Assembly: GCF_034676545.1 (NCBI RefSeq)
Contig: NZ_JAUCBZ010000015.1
Location: 1,209,001 to 1,273,000 of the forward strand
Direction: 5' to 3'
DNA length: 64,000 nucleotides
Source of the DNA: Pararhodobacter sp.
Lineage (GTDB): Bacteria > Pseudomonadota > Alphaproteobacteria > Rhodobacterales > Rhodobacteraceae
Position 1 is the first letter of the stretch. Each line of letters starts with the position of its first letter. A program made the position numbers and the translations under genes. The notes under the pieces are model-generated. The model was not told the DNA's origin, did not search any database, and saw nothing but the letters and a program-made list of their open reading frames with translations. This document shows positions 26,431 through 34,690 of this stretch, piece by piece.

Positions 26431-28239
26431 ATGTTTGCTCGATTTCTCACGGCCACGGCGTTCTGGCTTGTCACGTTGGTGCCAGCCCAGGCGTCAACGG
26501 GCATTGCCCTGATCATCGCCAATGAAGACTATGACTCGGTGCGCGACGCACGCGGCGCAGGGGTTGTCTTGCAGTCGGTCAGACGTCTGGAGGCGGCAGG
26601 GTTCCGCGTAGAGATGGCAACCGACTTGTCATCGGCCGCCATGCAGGCCGCCATGTCGAACCTCTCGGATGCCCTGAGCAACCAAGATCACGAGCGGGTG
26701 GTGATCGTTTTTGCCGGGCACACGCTGAACGCCGCGCACGGCACCTGGCTGATGGGTACAAACGCCACACAACCCAACTATGCCTCGGTCGAGGCGCAGG
26801 GCGTGCGGCTGGCAACGATCCTCGCGCTGGCCGGGCAGCGGCAAGGCGGCGCGGTTGTCGCGATTGCGGATTATGGTTTTCCACTTGGCACTGTTGCGGG
26901 GTTCAGCGCGGGCCTGCCCACCGATCTGATGGTGCCGCAAGGGGTGTCGGTGGTGCGTGGCTCGGGGCCGGGCATCGCTGATTTCCTCAGCAGTCTGGCG
27001 CAACCGGGCGTGACGATCGGCGCGCTGGCGGCGCGGCGGGCCGATATTCAGATCGAAGGTTTCAACCCGCCCTACCTTACGTTCCTGCCTGCGGATCATC
27101 AACCGTTGGACGATGCAGATCGTGTGGCTTGGGGGCAGGCCTTGGACGCGGATACCTTGGCCTCCTACGAGGCCTATCTGGCGCAATGGCCTGACGGCGA
27201 CTATGCGGCGCTGGCCCGCGCGGCGCGGGATCGCTTGCTGAACACGCCCGAACGCATCGAGGCCGCGCTGAATCTCAGCCGCAGTGAACGCCAATCGATC
27301 CAGCGCGACCTGACCATCCTCGGCTTCGAGCCGCGGGGTATCGACGGGATATTCGGCGGCGGAACCCGGTCGGCGATTGCCGCGTGGCAGGCGGCCAGCG
27401 GGCTGACCCAGACGGGCTTTCTCAACCGCGACCAGGTGTTCGAACTGGCGCAGCAAGGGGCGCGGCGTGCCGCCCAGCTCGAGGCCGAGGCGCAGGCCCG
27501 TCAAGCCGCCCTTGAGCGGCGCGACCGGGCGTTTTGGCGCGATACCGGCTCGGGTCAGGATGAGGTCGGTCTGCGCGCCTATCTGGAGCGTTTCCCCGAG
27601 GGAATCTTCGCCAGCGTCGCCCGAGACCGGCTGCAACAGATCGAGGCGGATCGCCGCGCAGCCGAGGCTGCCCGCGAGAATGCCGCCTGGAATCAGGCGC
27701 AAAATCAGGACACCGAGCAGGCCTACCTCGCCTATCTGAACGCCTTCCCGAATGGCGAGCACGCGCGTCAGGCGCAGCGCCGGATCGAGCAGCTTCGGGG
27801 CGGGATATCGGACGGCGGCGGCGGCGGTCTGCCGCCTGCGCTGGAATTCGCGGCCTGGGCGTTGGCTAGCAATGTGGATACGATCGACGGGTATCGGTCG
27901 TTCCTGAATGCGTTCCCGAACGGGTCTTTCGCGGATCAGGCGCGGCAGCGTCTGGACCAGCTTTCGCCGCCGATGTCGCCCAATGTTTCACCCCAGCAAG
28001 AAGAGGAGTCGCTCAATCTGGATCAGCGGCGCGGAGAGATGACCCGCTGGGAAATCGTGGAGCGGGAATTGGCCGGGCTGGGGTATGATCCGGGACGGGT
28101 CGATGGGTCCGTGACCCAGCAGACCCGGCAGGCGATCCAGCAGTTTCAGCAGCAAAACGGACTGCAGGTGTCGGGATATGTGACGCGGGAAACCTGGGAC
28201 TCCTTGCGGGCGCAGGGTCGGGCGCGGCGCGGGAATTGA
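26431..28239 (+). CDS. Exported caspase-fold protein with four short repeats and two peptidoglycan-binding domains; catalytic Cys absent
   Basis: A 602-residue protein with a signal peptide (residues 1-21, ending AQA). Residues 23-220 match the C14 caspase-like fold: GIALIIANEDYDSV, then VVIVFAGHTL with the catalytic-type His97. The position of the nucleophile, normally DAC, reads DYG (147-149), so Cys is missing and it should not be an active protease. Peptidoglycan-binding domains of type 1 lie at about 283-340 and 541-595. Four copies of a segment like AYLxxFPNGxFAxxARxRLxQ lie at about 240-270, 375-404, 428-456 and 482-511. It is probably periplasmic and wall-associated; a scaffold role is inferred. 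It starts 30 bp after the ligase gene. Confidence 0.82.
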   Translation: MFARFLTATAFWLVTLVPAQASTGIALIIANEDYDSVRDARGAGVVLQSVRRLEAAGFRVEMATDLSSAAMQAAMSNLSDALSNQDHERVVIVFAGHTLNAAHGTWLMGTNATQPNYASVEAQGVRLATILALAGQRQGGAVVAIADYGFPLGTVAGFSAGLPTDLMVPQGVSVVRGSGPGIADFLSSLAQPGVTIGALAARRADIQIEGFNPPYLTFLPADHQPLDDADRVAWGQALDADTLASYEAYLAQWPDGDYAALARAARDRLLNTPERIEAALNLSRSERQSIQRDLTILGFEPRGIDGIFGGGTRSAIAAWQAASGLTQTGFLNRDQVFELAQQGARRAAQLEAEAQARQAALERRDRAFWRDTGSGQDEVGLRAYLERFPEGIFASVARDRLQQIEADRRAAEAARENAAWNQAQNQDTEQAYLAYLNAFPNGEHARQAQRRIEQLRGGISDGGGGGLPPALEFAAWALASNVDTIDGYRSFLNAFPNGSFADQARQRLDQLSPPMSPNVSPQQEEESLNLDQRRGEMTRWEIVERELAGLGYDPGRVDGSVTQQTRQAIQQFQQQNGLQVSGYVTRETWDSLRAQGRARRGN

Positions 28240-28254
28240 GGGGTTCCAGCCGGG

Positions 28255-28285
28255 GTGTCTCACGGGGGGACAGCGTGTGAGACAC
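28255..28285 (+). terminator. Hairpin after the caspase-fold gene
   Basis: GTGTCTCAC (28255-28263) pairs with GTGAGACAC (28277-28285) around a 13-nt loop, 16 nt after the stop. No T-run follows, so a terminator role is only probable. The remaining gene-free sequence to 28444 shows nothing else I can name. Confidence 0.5.
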
Positions 28286-28444
28286 ATGATATCAAGGGCT
28301 TGGCCTGCTGCAGTAACCCTTTGGTAATTATTCGGACGGGGTTCAGCCCGTCACCGCGCGGTCGCCAAATACGCGCCGCCCGGTGACTCGGCTGTCGCGA
28401 GGCGCTGCACCTCGGGCAGCACCTTGGACAGCGTCAGGGCGCGG

Positions 28445-28780
28445 CTACATCCCGCCGCGATTGGTCAGGTCCACCATGTCCTCGACCAGGGATGTTTCGT
28501 GATTCCGGAACCGCCGGACGACGTCATGGCAGCCGCTGGCCGTGGCACCGCAGTAGATCACCCGCCCCGGTGCGACGGTGACATAAACCGCAGTCGTGGC
28601 CTCTGGATCCTGACGAGGGTCGGTGTATTCCGGGTTGACGCTCCGCACGAGCATGAACACCTCGAATTGCCTGTCGTCCGACGTGATCGGGTCGAGGGCG
28701 TAACGGCTTGCTCTGGTGAACTCGGAGCATCCAACCAGCATGGTGGCGACAAGGCCCAAAGAGATAAAAACTGGTTTCAT
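28445..28780 (-). CDS. Small lipoprotein of unknown function
   Basis: A 111-residue protein with a lipoprotein signal (MKPVFISLGLVATMLVGC, Cys18) preceded by GGGAGA at the ribosome site. The mature domain contains two more cysteines (VIYCGATASGC) close enough to form a small disulfide loop. I recognise no domain. It is transcribed alone, convergent with the caspase-fold gene and upstream of rpmJ on the same strand, but rpmJ has its own terminator between them. Confidence 0.75.
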   Translation of the reverse strand: MKPVFISLGLVATMLVGCSEFTRASRYALDPITSDDRQFEVFMLVRSVNPEYTDPRQDPEATTAVYVTVAPGRVIYCGATASGCHDVVRRFRNHETSLVEDMVDLTNRGGM

Positions 28781-28878
28781 GGCGTGTCTCCCTTCTCAAT
28801 TTCCAATGATGAAAGGCAGCGAGTATAGCACAGAACCACCATGAACCGGGAACGACGCCAAATACGGTCGCCAAATGC

Positions 28879-28907
28879 AAAAAACCGCCGCGGTTTCCCG
28901 GGCGGCC
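28879..28907 (-). terminator. Rho-independent terminator of rpmJ (reverse strand)
   Basis: On the reverse strand a CCGCC/GGCGG stem (complement of 28901-28905 and 28885-28889) is followed by six T (complement of 28879-28884), 23 nt past the rpmJ stop. Confidence 0.8.
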
Positions 28908-28929
28908 TTGCGCATGAAATCGGTTCAGA

Positions 28930-29055
28930 TCAGCCCTGACGAGCCTTGAACTTTTTCTGGGTCTTGTTGATCACATAAACCCGGCCTTTGCGGCGCACGA
29001 TCTGGCAATCACGGTGGCGCGCTTTGAGCGAGCGCAGCGAATTCTTGACCTTCAT
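28930..29055 (-). CDS. rpmJ: 50S ribosomal protein L36
   Basis: The reverse strand encodes 41 residues: MKVKNSLRSLKARHRDCQ, then IVRRKGRVYVINKTQKKFK, ending ARQG. This is the longer, zinc-ligand-poor form of L36 typical of alphaproteobacteria, with only one of the four cysteines of the zinc-binding form, so it should be made independently of zinc. It sits at the peptidyl-transferase side of the large subunit. GAGGAGA precedes the ATG. The gene is alone, with its own terminator, rather than in a ribosomal operon, as is usual for this form. Identification is firm. Confidence 0.97.
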   Translation of the reverse strand: MKVKNSLRSLKARHRDCQIVRRKGRVYVINKTQKKFKARQG

Positions 29056-29128
29056 CGGTCTTCTCCTCTTCGCGGCGCGCGAGCGCCTTGAAATCTATGG
29101 CACCCCATGCGGAGTGCGGTGATCCAAC

Positions 29129-29142
29129 CCTGTCTAGACAGG
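29129..29142. repeat. 14-bp perfect palindrome in the tRNA-Val 3' trailer
   Basis: CCTGTCTAGACAGG lies 3 bp beyond the encoded CCA of the reverse-strand tRNA. It could form the trailer hairpin used in termination or processing. Confidence 0.5.
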
Positions 29143-29144
29143 AA

Positions 29145-29219
<75 letters not shown>

Positions 29220-29351
29220 TGACAGTTGATCCGAGCCCGAAGGCCCCGACCACGTCAATGATGGGGTCTATAAAAGGAACCTCGGGTATGTTCAAGGGCT
29301 TTCCGTTGATAGATTTTCATCGTTATGATTGGCGATGAAGGAGCGCCGTGA

Positions 29352-30215
29352 ATGCCGATTGCCGTCGAGATCGCTGAACCCGTGCGCGCCACCTCTGCGG
29401 TGGTGTTTGCCTCGCCACATTCGGGGCGCGTGTATCCGCAGGCATTTCTGGCGGCGGTGGCGGTGGATCCCCTTGTTTTACGGTCGTCCGAGGATGCGTA
29501 TGTGGATCTGTTGCTGGCGCAGGCCCCCGATCATGGCGCGCCTCTGATCACCAGTCAGGTGCCGCGCGCCTATGTCGATTTCAACCGCGCCGCCGATGAA
29601 TTGGACCCGGCGCTGGTGAACGGGGCAAAGCGCGCCGGATTGAACCCGCGAATCGCCTCGGGGCTGGGGGTCTTGGCGCGGGTGGTGGCCAATGGGCGGG
29701 CGATTTACAGCGGCAAGATCGAGATGCCCGAGGCCAAGGCGCGAATCAGCCGCTATTGGCACCCCTACCATGCGGCGCTGTCGGCCACGCTGGAGCGGCA
29801 ACACCGGCGATTCGGGCAGGTGTTGCTGTGTGATGTGCATTCGATGCCGCATGAGGCGTTGAGCGGGCACGTCTCGCGCGGGGCGAGCCGTCCGGATATC
29901 GTGATCGGCGACCGCTGGGGCGCGGCCTGCGGGCCGGAAATCGCCGCCCAGGTCGAGGCTGTCTTTCGCGCGGCGGGGTTGACAGTGGCGCGCAACGCGC
30001 CGTTTGCGGGGGCCTATATCACGCAGCGCTACGGCCAGCCCGCGCAGGGGATGCATGTCATCCAGATCGAGATTGATCGGGCGCTGTATCTCGATGAGGC
30101 GCGGGTGGAGCCGTCGGCGCAGTTCCCCGAGTTTCAGCGCCTCATGGGCGGTATTGTCGCGCAGATTGCCCGCATTGATGTCGGCGGCGTGCCGTTGGAG
30201 GTGGCCGCGCAGTGA
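29352..30215 (+). CDS. N-formylglutamate amidohydrolase family protein
   Basis: A 287-residue enzyme of the FGase family, which hydrolyses N-formylglutamate to glutamate and formate at the end of one histidine-degradation route. Conserved features are FASPHSGRVYP near the N-terminus, RAYVDFNR, and the metal-site region CDVHSMP. A C-terminal QIEIDRALYLDE segment is also typical. ATG at 29352 has AAGGAG eight bases upstream. No hut genes are nearby, so the family name is safer than the exact substrate; some members act on other N-acylated amino acids. Confidence 0.87.
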   Translation: MPIAVEIAEPVRATSAVVFASPHSGRVYPQAFLAAVAVDPLVLRSSEDAYVDLLLAQAPDHGAPLITSQVPRAYVDFNRAADELDPALVNGAKRAGLNPRIASGLGVLARVVANGRAIYSGKIEMPEAKARISRYWHPYHAALSATLERQHRRFGQVLLCDVHSMPHEALSGHVSRGASRPDIVIGDRWGAACGPEIAAQVEAVFRAAGLTVARNAPFAGAYITQRYGQPAQGMHVIQIEIDRALYLDEARVEPSAQFPEFQRLMGGIVAQIARIDVGGVPLEVAAQ

Positions 30216-30261
30216 TACGCGGCAGCCTGACCTGTCGGTGCCGCCGCGCGACGCGTGTCGT

Positions 30262-30441
30262 TCAGGTTTTCGACTTCATCGACTCGGCCTCGGCGGCCAG
30301 TTCGCGGGCGGATGCGCGCGGCACGGATTGGCCCATCATCGCCCAGAAGGCGAGGCTTTGCTCATAGTTCTGCCGCCAAAGCTTGCTCCAAAACTCCATG
30401 GCCTTGGAAAATGCGTCATAGGTTGCTTGATCTTGATTCAT
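30262..30441 (-). CDS. 59-residue protein of unknown function
   Basis: A short reverse-strand gene with a strong ribosome site (GGAGGAC, five bases before ATG at 30441). The sequence is helical and amphipathic: SKAMEFWSKLWRQNYEQSL, then FWAMMGQSVPRASARELAAE, ending ESMKSKT. It has no signal or cysteine. The aromatic-rich amphipathic helix recalls the start of phasin-like granule or membrane-surface proteins, but the match is too weak to name it. It follows cobW by 78 bp on the same strand and might share its transcript. Confidence 0.6.
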   Translation of the reverse strand: MNQDQATYDAFSKAMEFWSKLWRQNYEQSLAFWAMMGQSVPRASARELAAEAESMKSKT

Positions 30442-30519
30442 GTCGTCCTCCGGTTGTGGTCGGGGTTAGTATAACAGGGTTGGTGGTGCAAGGCTTGTTC
30501 TTGCGCCCCGGTGCGCGGT

Positions 30520-31614
30520 TTAAAGCCGATGTTCGGTGACCTCTGGCTTGCTGCGCAGAAAGGCGAGGCTCTCTGACAGATAGCCCGGCGGCAGATCGCG
30601 GCCAATCACCACAATGCGGCTGATCTTGTCGCTCTCGGGCCAATGCGACAAGGGCACCGGCGGGTGAAAGATATGCTGAACCCCGTGCAAGGCAAACGGG
30701 TGGGTCATGCCCTCGACATGCACCACACCCTTGAGGCGCAGGATATCGGCGGCGGCGGAATTCATCAGCGATTCCAGCCACAGGTCAAAGACGATGGGCG
30801 AAATCGGCTGGGCGATTTCGATGGATTGCGAGGTGATGCGCCCGTCGTGGCTGGTGGGTTTGGCACCGGCGGCAAACAGCCCGTGGCTTTGCGGCAACGA
30901 CAGCGGGTTGGTCGATGTCAGCCCGCTCAAGGGGGGCAGGCTGGCCCTTTTCGGGGCGGCCGCGACCCAGGACAGGGCCTGCGCCTGACTGCTGTCCTGA
31001 CGCGGTGAAACGCCGAATAACAGCGCCGGGTCGATTGCGCCGTGTTCGGCGCGCACGCGGGGCGCGCCGGGGTTGATCGCCGCGAGACGCGCCTCAAAGC
31101 GCGCCAGTTGCGCAGGCGTCGCCAGGTCGGTTTTCGTCAGGATGATCCGGTCGGCCATGGCGATTTGCTGCACCGCCTCGAAATGCTGGTCCAGGGTTCG
31201 CGCCCCGGTGGCGGCGTCGGCGGTGGTCAGCACGCCGTCCAGCGCAAAATCATAGCTCAGTTCGCCATCCATCACCAAGGTCTGCACGATGGGGCCGGGG
31301 TCGGCGATGCCGGTGGTCTCGATCACCACGCGGTCAAACGCGATCTCGCCGGCCTCGCGACGGTCGCGCAAATTGGCCAGGGTCTGCGCCAGATCGCCGC
31401 GCACCTCGCAACACAGGCACCCCGAGCGCATCAGCACCATCGCCTCGGTCGAGCTTTCGATCAGGTCGTGATCAAGCCCGATCTCGCCGAATTCATTGAT
31501 CACCACGGCGGCGCGATCCATTTTCGGATCGCGCAACAGGGCGTTGAGCAGCGTGGTCTTGCCCGAGCCCAGAAAACCGGTGAGCAGGGTGACGGGAATG
31601 GGTTGGGCTGGCAT
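30520..31614 (-). CDS. CobW/COG0523-family metallochaperone GTPase
   Basis: A 364-residue G3E GTPase. It shows the P-loop GFLGSGKTT, the metal-binding motif GCLCC, a Walker-B-like ETTGIADP and the guanine-specificity motif TKTD. The C-terminal CobW domain contains KGVVHVEGMTHPFALHGVQH with several His. Members deliver or handle metals (zinc, cobalt) for target enzymes. The start at 31614 has GGAG six bases upstream; an extension to 31719 translates an intergenic palindromic repeat and is rejected. No Zur-like site or zinc uptake gene is apparent nearby, so the metal is uncertain. Confidence 0.9.
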   Translation of the reverse strand: MPAQPIPVTLLTGFLGSGKTTLLNALLRDPKMDRAAVVINEFGEIGLDHDLIESSTEAMVLMRSGCLCCEVRGDLAQTLANLRDRREAGEIAFDRVVIETTGIADPGPIVQTLVMDGELSYDFALDGVLTTADAATGARTLDQHFEAVQQIAMADRIILTKTDLATPAQLARFEARLAAINPGAPRVRAEHGAIDPALLFGVSPRQDSSQAQALSWVAAAPKRASLPPLSGLTSTNPLSLPQSHGLFAAGAKPTSHDGRITSQSIEIAQPISPIVFDLWLESLMNSAAADILRLKGVVHVEGMTHPFALHGVQHIFHPPVPLSHWPESDKISRIVVIGRDLPPGYLSESLAFLRSKPEVTEHRL

Positions 31615-31696
31615 GGCGGGCTCCGAGATCGGTCGTGGAATGCCTATCATTGGTGCTCCGGGTGGCCAAGGCCCGACGACACCCGCGCGGCGGTTC

Positions 31697-31720
31697 GTAG
31701 GGTGCGTGCTTGCACGCACC
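31697..31720. repeat. Dispersed 24-bp palindromic element (single copy)
   Basis: Begins GTAGGGTGCGTGCTTGC; it differs at one base from the arm at 1955-1978 and is identical, inverted, to 50171-50194. Its core GGTGCGTGC/TGCACGCACC is a near-perfect palindrome. It lies 11 bp 3' of the membrane-protein gene and may act as its terminator. Confidence 0.8.
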
Positions 31721-31731
31721 GTTCTTGGGGT

Positions 31732-32847
31732 TCACACGCGCAGGGCCACCCGGACCACACCGCGCAGCAAAACGCGACCAAGGCGGCCAAACAGCGGTCC
31801 CAGCAGGCCAAGCAGCGCGGTCAGCGCCGCAAACAGGCCCGCGATCACCGCCCAGACCTCATCCGCCAGCCGCACGCCCAACCGCAGGAACCGTGATTTG
31901 CCCAGCATCTCGAAGGTGCCCAGGGTGCGCGGCCCCAGGGCCTCGGCGGCACGGCCGAGTGCCGCGGCCTCGGCGGGGGTGTCGATCGCGCCCATCAGAT
32001 GCAGTGCCTGGCGACTGCCCAGCCTTGCATTCAGCCGCCCCAGATCCTGCGCCACCGCAACCGCGGGCCGCAACACCGCCGGGCGCGCGACCCGCACCAG
32101 ATCATCCGCGTTGCGCACGGCGGGCAGGCGCGCCCAGTCGATACCAAAGGCAAAGGCGCGCCGGAAAACCCCCAGGATCTCGGGCGCCAACCGCCCCGTG
32201 CGATGCGCCACCCGCAGCAGCGCCGCGCCGCCCTTGACCGCCAGCGAGGTGCCGCCCGTCAGCACCACCAACCCGGTGGCGGCCAGCCCGACAAAGGCGA
32301 TGCCCACATCCACCTGATCGACCTCGGACCCGGCAATATAATGCCCGCCCTCGCGCGTCAGGGCGACCAGATCGCCCAGAACCGTCAGGTTCACCGCGAC
32401 CCCGCAGGTCAAGGCCCCTGACACCGCGCAATCGCGCAAATCCCACGCACAGGCGGCACAGGCGACCCCGGTGGCGATCCAGCCATTGTCCTCGGCATCC
32501 AGCGCCACGCGACGCGCCACCAGATCGGCCGGCAGCGTCACGCCTTGCGCCTGCGCCAGATCCTCCAGCGCGGCGATCATCACCCAGTCGCGCGGGCTTG
32601 CGTCCAGATGATCCGACAGCCGCGCGGCCAAGGCCTCGGGCGTGGCATCGTGCAGCAGAGCGCGGTCATAAGCGGCGGACAGCTCGGACACGCCGCGATC
32701 CACGAACAGCGCCGCCGCGGGGGTCTGGCTCAGGCCCCAGAGCCACCAGCCGCTCCATGTCAGGGACAGCGCGGTGATCATGGCCATGATCGCGCGCTCG
32801 ATCCAGACCGCGTTGCGGCGTCTGGGCGGTTTTCGTGCTTTGTCCAT
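31732..32847 (-). CDS. Membrane protein of unknown function
   Basis: A 371-residue protein rich in Ala and Leu. A basic N-terminus (KARKPPRRR) precedes a first helix at about residues 17-43. Two more hydrophobic stretches lie in the middle (GVAVNLTVLGDLVAL and GIAFVGLAATGLVVLTGGTS) and a long one at the C-terminus. Between helix 1 and 2 is a soluble part with cysteines in VACAACAWDLRDCAV. I do not recognise the family. The start at 32847 was chosen just before the basic region; upstream codons overlap the next gene's leader. It lies between the pirin genes and cobW on the same strand. Confidence 0.65.
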   Translation of the reverse strand: MDKARKPPRRRNAVWIERAIMAMITALSLTWSGWWLWGLSQTPAAALFVDRGVSELSAAYDRALLHDATPEALAARLSDHLDASPRDWVMIAALEDLAQAQGVTLPADLVARRVALDAEDNGWIATGVACAACAWDLRDCAVSGALTCGVAVNLTVLGDLVALTREGGHYIAGSEVDQVDVGIAFVGLAATGLVVLTGGTSLAVKGGAALLRVAHRTGRLAPEILGVFRRAFAFGIDWARLPAVRNADDLVRVARPAVLRPAVAVAQDLGRLNARLGSRQALHLMGAIDTPAEAAALGRAAEALGPRTLGTFEMLGKSRFLRLGVRLADEVWAVIAGLFAALTALLGLLGPLFGRLGRVLLRGVVRVALRV

Positions 32848-32926
32848 GCCGCTCGCCGCTGTGTTCCCACCCAACATGAGGCCCGGCGCGGCCCAAGACA
32901 AGCCGCGCCGGGTGTTGTTGTCCGGG

Positions 32927-33667
32927 CTACGCGGCGAGGTCGAAGAACAAGAGTTCAGCCGCCGTGCCTTGGTCAAGGGTCAGCGTGCCGCTGCCGTCAA
33001 TCGCAAGCCCGTCACCCTTGCCCAGCGCGACCCCGTTGACGCGCAGCGCGCCATTGGCCACCTGCACCCAGGCCTTGCGCCCGGCCTTCACGTCGGTGCG
33101 GATGCTCTGATCGCCGTCCAGCGTTGCCGCATAGACGCTGGCGTTGGCTTGGGTTTTCATCGAGCCGTCGCGGCCATCGGGCGACAGGAACAGTTTCAGC
33201 GCGCCACTTTTTTCCGCGTCCGACAGATAGATCGTGTCATAGGTTGGCGGGGTGTTGGCCTTTTCGGGCAGCAACCAGACCTGCAGGAAGCGCATTTCAT
33301 CGGTCGCCGAAGGGTTGAACTCGGAATGCGTCACGCCCGACCCGGCGCTCATGTATTGCACGCCGCCCGCGCTGACCACCGAGCCATTGCCCAGCGAATC
33401 CTTGTGCTCCAGCGCGCCGCCCAGAACATACGAGAAAATCTCGGCGTTCTTGTGCGGGTGGCGTCCGAACCCCTGACCACCGGCAACCAGATCATCGTTG
33501 ATGACGCGCAGATTGCCGAACCCCATATGCGCGGGGTCATAGTAGTTGCCAAAGCTGAAGCTATGCGCGGATTTGAGCCAGCCGAAATCGGCTTTGCCAC
33601 GTTCGGCGGCGGGGCGCAGGGTCAGCGTCAGGCCGTCCTGCCGGGTGGTGTCGTGTTGGATCGTCAT
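32927..33667 (-). CDS. Pirin-family protein (YhhW/quercetin dioxygenase-like)
   Basis: A 246-residue bicupin. The metal site is formed by the first cupin: RHPHKNAEIFSYVLGG for the two His and Glu-type ligands, then SAGSGVTHSEFNP with a further His. Some members are quercetin 2,3-dioxygenases or redox sensors. AAAGGA precedes the ATG at 33667. It is the fourth gene of a same-strand run DoxX, FMN reductase, pirin, pirin (gap to previous gene 67 bp). It resembles YhhW in length and is distinct from the 311-residue pirin beside it, so the two are not a recent duplication. Confidence 0.88.
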   Translation of the reverse strand: MTIQHDTTRQDGLTLTLRPAAERGKADFGWLKSAHSFSFGNYYDPAHMGFGNLRVINDDLVAGGQGFGRHPHKNAEIFSYVLGGALEHKDSLGNGSVVSAGGVQYMSAGSGVTHSEFNPSATDEMRFLQVWLLPEKANTPPTYDTIYLSDAEKSGALKLFLSPDGRDGSMKTQANASVYAATLDGDQSIRTDVKAGRKAWVQVANGALRVNGVALGKGDGLAIDGSGTLTLDQGTAAELLFFDLAA

Positions 33668-33734
33668 GGTGTAAATCCTTTCCGGGTGTCGGGTCTGCGG
33701 CGCGCGTGCGTCAGGCGCAGACCCTTGCGTTTGA

Positions 33735-34670
33735 TCAGTCTGGCAAGGGGATGAATTCATCCTTGTCGGTCGGTGGCAGTTGGAAGCGGCCATGCTCCCA
33801 GTCGCCCGCCGCCCAGGCTTCCTTGGCGGCCTCGATCTTTTCTTTCGACGAGGCCACGAAATTCCACCAGATATGGCGCGGGCCGTTCAGGGTCTCGCCG
33901 CCCAGCAACATCAGCCGCGCGCCCGCCGGACCAGCCTTGACGGTGATCGCGTCGCCGGGGCGGAACACCATCATTTGCCCCGATTGGAACAGATCGCCCG
34001 CCACCTCGATCGAGCCTTCGGTGACATAGATCCCGCGATCCTCGTGATTGTCGGGCAGCGGCAGTTTCGCGCCCGCTTCCAGAATCGCATCGGCATAGAA
34101 CATCTCGGAAAAGGTCTTGACCGGCGCGACCTCGCCCCAGGCGTTGCCCAGGATCAGGCGCACCTGCTTGCCGTCGCCCTCCAGCAGCGGCAGGGCCGTC
34201 TGTTTGTGATGCTCGAAATCGGCGTCCATTTCCTCGGCGTGTTCGGGCAGCGCCACCCAGGTCTGAATGCCGAACAGCTTGCTGGGCCCCTTGCGGGTCT
34301 GGGCGCTGGTGCGTTCGGAATGGGTCACCCCGTTGCCGGCGATCATCCAGTTCACCTCGCCCGGGTAGATCATCTGATCGGTGCCCAGCGAATCGCGGTG
34401 CTGAAACTCGCCCTTGTAGAGATAGGTCACCGTCGCCAGACCGATATGCGGATGCGGGCGCACGTCGATGCCCTGGTCGGTGATGAACTCGGCCGGGCCC
34501 ATCTGGTCGAAGAACACGAAGGGGCCAACCATGCGCCGCCGGGCGGCGGGCAGGGCGCGGCGGACCTCGAAATCGCCGATATCGCGGGCGCGGGGCACGA
34601 TCAGCGTCTCGATCGAGTCGAGGTTGTCGGCACCGGGGCAGCTTGGCTCCAGAGAGGGGTTCCAGCTCAT
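33735..34670 (-). CDS. Pirin-family protein with C-terminal pirin domain
   Basis: A 311-residue two-domain pirin. The N-terminal cupin has VRPHPHIGLATVTYLYKG and IAGNGVTHSERT with the metal-binding His residues. The C-terminal domain ends in the WWNFVASSKEKIEAAKEAW segment that is diagnostic of the larger pirins. Iron binding and a redox-sensing or dioxygenase function are known for relatives. It is 20 bp downstream of the FMN-reductase gene and 67 bp upstream of the second pirin gene. Confidence 0.9.
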   Translation of the reverse strand: MSWNPSLEPSCPGADNLDSIETLIVPRARDIGDFEVRRALPAARRRMVGPFVFFDQMGPAEFITDQGIDVRPHPHIGLATVTYLYKGEFQHRDSLGTDQMIYPGEVNWMIAGNGVTHSERTSAQTRKGPSKLFGIQTWVALPEHAEEMDADFEHHKQTALPLLEGDGKQVRLILGNAWGEVAPVKTFSEMFYADAILEAGAKLPLPDNHEDRGIYVTEGSIEVAGDLFQSGQMMVFRPGDAITVKAGPAGARLMLLGGETLNGPRHIWWNFVASSKEKIEAAKEAWAAGDWEHGRFQLPPTDKDEFIPLPD

Positions 34671-34690
34671 GGCGTGTCCTTTCGTTGGGG

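Noticed and set aside
28359..28876. CGGTCGCCAAAT at 28359-28370 and 28865-28876 as target-site duplication flanking the small lipoprotein gene
   Set aside because: Only 12 bp, no terminal inverted repeats and no transposase; could be chance in similar intergenic sequence.
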